From Actinoplanes lobatus (GTDB lineage: Bacteria; Actinomycetota; Actinomycetes; Mycobacteriales; Micromonosporaceae): DNA of 64,000 bases. A model generated the notes under the pieces. The model searched no databases and was not told where the DNA came from. It worked only from the letters and a program-made list of their open reading frames with translations. This document shows positions 60,177 to 64,000 of the stretch, piece after piece. The stretch covers positions 2,299,001 to 2,363,000 of the forward strand of contig NZ_JACHNC010000001.1 of NCBI RefSeq assembly GCF_014205215.1, given 5' to 3'. Position 1 is the stretch's first letter. Every line of letters starts with the position of its first letter. Position numbers and translations under genes: made by a program.

Positions 60177-61388
60177 TCACTCCGGGGATGGCAGCGGTTT
60201 CTGAACGGCCCGCTGAGCCGCCATCCGCTTGCGCACCCACTCCTTGAACCAGCCGTAATCGGACAGACGTGCCAACAACGGCCCGGTAACCACCGTGATC
60301 AGTACATAAGCCGTGGCGAGTGGTGCGAGCCGGGCATCGACGCCGTACGCGACCGCGAGGCCGGCGATCACCACCGAGAACTCACCACGGGGCATCAGCG
60401 CCAGCCCGGCCCGGATCCGGCCCGGCAGCGCGATGCCCACCCGGCCGGCCGCCAGATATCCGGTCAGCACCTTGGTCAGCATCGTCAGCACGGCCAGCCC
60501 GAGCGCCGGAAGCAGCACCGGTGGCATGTCGGCCGGGTCCGTGGAGAGTCCGAAGAAGACGAAGAACACCGCGGCGAACAGGTCGCGCAGCGGGGACAGG
60601 ATCTGGGTGGCGTGGTGCGCCACCGGCCCGGAGATGGCGATGCCGACCAGGAACGCGCCGACCGCCTCGGAGACCTTCAGCTCGCCGGCCACCCCGGCGA
60701 TGAAGAGCGTCAGACCGAGGACGCTGAGCAGCAGGGCCTCCGGATCCTTCACCGATATGAACCGGCTGATCTCACCGCCGTACCGAATCGCCACGACCAG
60801 GACGGCGACCACCGTGACCACCGCGACCCCGAGCGTGCTCAGGCCGTTGGCCAGGCTCAGGCCGGCCAGCACGGCGGTCACCACCGGCAGGTAGAAGGCC
60901 ATCGCCAGGTCCTCGATGACCAGCACCGACAGGATCGTCGGGGTCTCCCGGTTACCGACCCGGCCGAGATCGCTCAGCACCTTCGCGATCACGCCGGACG
61001 AGGACACCCAGGTGATGCCGGCCAGCACCAGCGCCGCCTCCCAGCCCCAGCCGAGCAGCAGTGCGAACGCCGCTCCGGGCAGGGCGTTCAGCAGCATGTC
61101 GATGAGACCGGCCGGCGCCGCCGTCCGCAGGTTGCCCACCAGCTCGTCGGCCGAGTACTCCAGACCGAGCATGACCAGGAGCAGGATCACGCCGATCTGG
61201 GCGCCGACCGCGATGAACTCCTCGCTCGCCGAGAGCGGGATCAGCCCGCCCTGACCGAACGCCACACCGGCCAGCAGATAGAGCGGAATCGGGGACATGC
61301 CGACCCGGCGGCCCAGCCGGCCGAGCATGCCGAGGCCGAACAGGAGCGCGCCGATCTCGATGAGCAGGATCGTCGTGTGGTGCTGCAC
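60177..61388 (-). CDS. CPA2-family cation/proton antiporter
   Basis: A 403-residue Na+/H+ exchanger-type (CPA2, KefB/YhaU-like) transporter with about 12-13 membrane helices. It shows [39 protein letters not shown], the unwound-helix region [17 protein letters not shown] carrying the conserved acidic residues, and [20 protein letters not shown] near the end. No RCK domain is attached; instead the regulatory subunit is encoded 6 bp upstream. Likely exports K+ or Na+ for protons. Confidence 0.9.
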   Translation of the reverse strand: MQHHTTILLIEIGALLFGLGMLGRLGRRVGMSPIPLYLLAGVAFGQGGLIPLSASEEFIAVGAQIGVILLLVMLGLEYSADELVGNLRTAAPAGLIDMLLNALPGAAFALLLGWGWEAALVLAGITWVSSSGVIAKVLSDLGRVGNRETPTILSVLVIEDLAMAFYLPVVTAVLAGLSLANGLSTLGVAVVTVVAVLVVAIRYGGEISRFISVKDPEALLLSVLGLTLFIAGVAGELKVSEAVGAFLVGIAISGPVAHHATQILSPLRDLFAAVFFVFFGLSTDPADMPPVLLPALGLAVLTMLTKVLTGYLAAGRVGIALPGRIRAGLALMPRGEFSVVIAGLAVAYGVDARLAPLATAYVLITVVTGPLLARLSDYGWFKEWVRKRMAAQRAVQKPLPSPE

Positions 61389-61394
61389 TGTCGG

Positions 61395-61892
61395 TCAGCC
61401 GCCGTCGTCGCCGGCCAGGATGGCGGTGACGCCGTCCAGGCCGTGCCGTGTCCCGACCGCGACCACCATGTCGTTCGCCTCGAACCGGAACGACGGGCCG
61501 GGCGAGGCGATCACCTCGCGATCGCGCAGCACGGCCACTATCGAAGCGCTGGTCCGGCTACGGGCGCGGGTGTCGCCCAGTTTCCGCCCGACGAACGGGG
61601 AGCCGGCCGGCAGCGCGATCTGCTCGGTGAGCAGGCCGGCCGCCTGCTGTCGCAGGCCGGCCAGCTGGCCCAGCATCAGCGAGGCGCCGAGCACGTCGGC
61701 GAGGGCTTCGGCCTCGTCGTCGGTGAGAGGTATCGACGCCAGGCTGGAGTCGGGGTCGTCCACGTCGTACAGCACCAGGTCGCGGCGGCCGTTGCGGTGG
61801 GAGACCACCCCTACCGTCCGGCCCGACGAGGTGATCAGGTCATGGCGGACGCCGATTCCCGGCAGCGGAGTCTGTTCCACCCGTACGCGCAC
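61395..61892 (-). CDS. antiporter regulatory subunit with TrkA-C (RCK-C) domain
   Basis: A 165-residue KhtT/AmhM-like protein: a short N-terminal domain (about 1-75, [20 protein letters not shown]) and a C-terminal TrkA-C domain (about 85-160; [55 protein letters not shown]). In KhtTU systems this subunit gates the transporter by nucleotide or pH. GTG 61892 places the conserved start at [10 protein letters not shown]. It precedes the antiporter gene by 6 bp in one operon. Confidence 0.86.
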   Translation of the reverse strand: MRVRVEQTPLPGIGVRHDLITSSGRTVGVVSHRNGRRDLVLYDVDDPDSSLASIPLTDDEAEALADVLGASLMLGQLAGLRQQAAGLLTEQIALPAGSPFVGRKLGDTRARSRTSASIVAVLRDREVIASPGPSFRFEANDMVVAVGTRHGLDGVTAILAGDDGG

Positions 61893-61902
61893 GATCTCTA
61901 CG

Positions 61903-63135
61903 TTAGCCCTCAGCCGGGTGTGCCGCGTCGGTGACCGGACGAACCGACGGCTCCGTCGTCCTTCGGTGCGACCGGGCCAGGAACAGCAGGACGAGGCCGA
62001 TCGCACTGAGCGCCAGGTTGATCCCGAAGGCCAGGCGGAAACCGTACTGCTGGGACAGGCCGAAGAGCGGCGCCGCCAGGACCTGCCCGATCGGGAAGCT
62101 GTTGGTGAACAGTGTGGTGGCCCGTCCCGGCTGCTCCGGCATCAGATCCTGTACGTAGGTGATGCCGAGCCCGGACGTCGCGGCGATGAAGAGCGCGTTC
62201 GGGATCTGGGCCGCGACCAGCGTCCCGACCGACGACGAGGTGACCACGACGAGCTGGTACGCGACCGCGCACGCCGTCCCGCCGAGGATGATCCGGCGCA
62301 GCGGGACGCGGGTGGACAGGACCCCGAAGCCCAGCATGAGCGGGATCTCCAGGGCGGCGCACAGGCCGAAGAGCAGGCCGGCGTCGCGGACCGAGCCGTT
62401 CAGTTCGGTGCTCAGGAACAGCGGCATGACCTGACCGCCCAGCACCATGGTGGTCTGGAGCAGGGCGAAGCCGCACAGGATCGGCCACAGCACCCGGGGC
62501 GCGCGGGCGGGCGGCTCGGCCTTCCTCTCCCGCGGTGCGGACGGGGCCTCCACGCCGGGCAGGAAGCGGACCGCGATCAGGGCGGCGAGCAGATAGAGGA
62601 GGGCGGCCGCGCCGTAGACGTGGCGGAAGTCGCCGGTGTCGAGCAGCAGGGCGGCCATGGACGGGCCGCCCACCCAGGCGATCGAGAAGACGGTACGCAG
62701 TGTGCTGATCCCGAGGGCGGTCCGGCCCGGATCATCTCGTTGCAGCACTTGACGGGCGTACGCGAAGGATTGTGGATAGAGCGCCCCGGACGCGGCCGTG
62801 ACCGTCGCGGTGACCGCGAGCAGAATCCAGTAGTCCCGGATGAAGGCGGTCAGCCCGCTGGCGGCGAAGCCGGCCAGCGCGGCCGCGATGAGCAGCGCGC
62901 GGCGGATCGGGAAGCGGTCCGAGGCGCGCCCGATGGCCGACGACACCGCCACCCCGGACAGCGAGGCGACGACCAGGAACGTGGCGGTCTGGACCGGTCC
63001 GGCGTGCACCTCGGTGCTGAGGAAGAGGCCGAGGAAGGGCCCGACCACCGCGGTGGCGATGCCCGAGGTCAGAAAGACCATGCCGAGAGGGAGGAGACGA
63101 CGGGACAACCGGAAGGAAACCTTCACGTTACGCAC
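61903..63135 (-). CDS. MFS exporter, sugar efflux (SET) type
   Basis: A 410-residue major facilitator with 12 predicted helices in two halves joined by a charged loop (about 195-215). The first half contains [20 protein letters not shown] and [20 protein letters not shown], resembling the sugar-efflux (SET/SotB) subgroup. Substrate unknown. The GTG start (63135) lies 31 bp from the HAIR element used for divergent clpB, so HspR may also affect this gene. The antiporter subunit gene begins 11 bp downstream of its stop. Confidence 0.85.
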   Translation of the reverse strand: MRNVKVSFRLSRRLLPLGMVFLTSGIATAVVGPFLGLFLSTEVHAGPVQTATFLVVASLSGVAVSSAIGRASDRFPIRRALLIAAALAGFAASGLTAFIRDYWILLAVTATVTAASGALYPQSFAYARQVLQRDDPGRTALGISTLRTVFSIAWVGGPSMAALLLDTGDFRHVYGAAALLYLLAALIAVRFLPGVEAPSAPRERKAEPPARAPRVLWPILCGFALLQTTMVLGGQVMPLFLSTELNGSVRDAGLLFGLCAALEIPLMLGFGVLSTRVPLRRIILGGTACAVAYQLVVVTSSSVGTLVAAQIPNALFIAATSGLGITYVQDLMPEQPGRATTLFTNSFPIGQVLAAPLFGLSQQYGFRLAFGINLALSAIGLVLLFLARSHRRTTEPSVRPVTDAAHPAEG

Positions 63136-63165
63136 GTTACGGCTCCTCGAACCGGCGCGCTAAAG

Positions 63166-63184
63166 TTGAGCGCGCTACGCTCAA
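63166..63184. promoter_or_regulatory. HAIR (HspR) site upstream of clpB
   Basis: TTGAGC (63166-63171), 7 bp, then GCTCAA (63179-63184) is a perfect palindrome that fits CTTGAGT-N7-ACTCAAG, with only the inner base pair changed. It lies 24 bp before clpB and 31 bp before the divergent MFS gene. Confidence 0.85.
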
Positions 63185-63207
63185 GTTTGTCGGCTGCAGG
63201 GGAGCTC

Positions 63208-64000
63208 ATGAACACCGAACGCTTGACCACGAAGAGTCGCGAAGTGATCACCTCCGCGGTCGCGGACGCCGGTCGCCGCGGGCACGCCACGGTCGAGCCC
63301 TGGCACATGTTGCAGGCGCTGCTCGACACCGGTGGCTCCACCGCCACCGCGCTGTTGCGGGCCGTCGGCGCCAACCCGGCCGACATCCGCCGGGCCGCGG
63401 TGCGGGTGATCGAGCAGCTGCCGTCCGCGCGCGGCGCGAGCACCGTCGAGCCCGGTCTGGCCCGGGAATTCGTCAACGCGATCGGCTCGGCCGAACTCAT
63501 CGCCAAGCCCCTCGGCGATGAGTATGTGTCCACCGAGCACCTGCTGGCCGGCCTGGCCCGGGTCGGTGGCGCGGTGTCGCAGGTGCTCAAGGCGGCCGGC
63601 GCCACCGAGGAGGCGCTGGTCGCCGCGTTCCCGCAGGTGCGTGGCGGGGATCGGCGGGTCACCACGGCCGATCCGGAGCAGACCTACAAGTCCCTGGAGA
63701 AGTACAGCGTCGACCTCACCGCGCTGGCCCGGGAGGGAAAGATCGACCCGGTGATCGGCCGGGACGCCGAGATCCGCCGGGTCGTCCAGGTGCTGTCCCG
63801 CCGGACCAAGAACAATCCGGTGCTGATCGGCGAGCCGGGCGTCGGCAAGACCGCGATCGTCGAGGGCCTGGCCCAGCGCATCGTGGCCGGCGACGTCCCG
63901 GAGACGCTGCGCGACAAGAAGCTGGTCTCGCTCGACCTCGGCGCCATGGTCGCCGGCGCTCAGTACCGCGGCCAGTTCGAGGAGCGCCTGAAGAGCGTGC
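63208..64000 (+). CDS. clpB: ClpB disaggregase, 3' end outside window
   Basis: The first 264 residues of the hexameric AAA+ disaggregase ClpB, which works with DnaK to rescue aggregated proteins. The N-terminal substrate domain (about 1-145) starts [23 protein letters not shown]-1 begins [20 protein letters not shown] with Walker [20 protein letters not shown] and ends at the window edge near [18 protein letters not shown] 63208 follows GGGGAG. The HAIR site upstream indicates HspR control with the dnaK operon. Confidence 0.97.
   Translation, partial: MNTERLTTKSREVITSAVADAGRRGHATVEPWHMLQALLDTGGSTATALLRAVGANPADIRRAAVRVIEQLPSARGASTVEPGLAREFVNAIGSAELIAKPLGDEYVSTEHLLAGLARVGGAVSQVLKAAGATEEALVAAFPQVRGGDRRVTTADPEQTYKSLEKYSVDLTALAREGKIDPVIGRDAEIRRVVQVLSRRTKNNPVLIGEPGVGKTAIVEGLAQRIVAGDVPETLRDKKLVSLDLGAMVAGAQYRGQFEERLKSV

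Overview
This is a GC-rich (roughly 70%) actinobacterial chromosome segment. GTG starts, four-base stop/start overlaps, XRE/DUF397 pairs, DUF6458, DUF881/CrgA and HspR with HAIR operators all occur, and the overall gene set points to Micromonosporaceae, probably Actinoplanes or a close relative (an inference from content; no database was searched). It looks like core chromosome. I see no insertion sequence, prophage or CRISPR array, and only one gene remnant.

Layout. 1-9.6 kb: end of an acyl-CoA dehydrogenase gene, a divergent MarR/YceI pair, a GCS2-type ligase, membrane proteins, a PASTA protein, an AT-richer patch with an XRE regulator plus DUF397 pair, and a WecG/TagA-type glycosyltransferase. 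9.7-22.6 kb: tRNA-Leu(CAG), then fhaA-fhaB-pstP-rodA-pbpA-pknA-pknB, whose genes mostly overlap by four bases, facing trpG/pabA, a small membrane protein, a class E sortase and a DUF881 protein, with crgA beyond. This is the phospho-signalling and cell-wall elongation/division locus known from Mycobacterium and Streptomyces. 22.7-39 kb: an EtfD-type Fe-S membrane oxidoreductase, two CNNM/CBS membrane proteins, a secreted LamG-like protein, tRNA-Gly(CCC), dCTP deaminase, a SpoIIE-type phosphatase, a FadE5-type acyl-CoA dehydrogenase, small proteins, and the 5-oxoprolinase operon pxpBCA. 39-55 kb: a thioredoxin/NHL protein, a 1,240-residue low-complexity membrane-anchored protein, a 46-residue basic peptide, a branched-chain 2-oxoacid dehydrogenase operon (E1alpha-E1beta-E2), and two coupled dynamin-like GTPases with a downstream partner. 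55-64 kb: dnaK-grpE-dnaJ-hspR, a CPA2 cation/proton antiporter with its regulatory subunit, an MFS exporter and the 5' part of clpB.

How it works together. Kinases PknA/PknB, phosphatase PstP and the FHA readers form one signalling cassette with the RodA/PbpA wall-synthesis pair. HspR probably closes a feedback loop through HAIR palindromes seen in front of both dnaK and clpB. The most interesting non-coding signals are: a shared 16-bp motif (TTACT-N-GGGTA type) in the promoters of etfD and the FadE5-like gene, and a weaker copy before pxpB; a perfect LexA/SOS box between a flavin-type oxidase gene and dcd; a 21-bp near-palindrome upstream of the 2-oxoacid dehydrogenase operon; repeated ATGCAAG elements upstream of the XRE regulator; and a hairpin between grpE and dnaJ. 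No wholly new multi-gene defence or biosynthetic system is evident. The best candidates for under-described biology are the dynamin-like GTPase operon, the repeat-rich giant protein and the inferred fatty-acid oxidation regulon.
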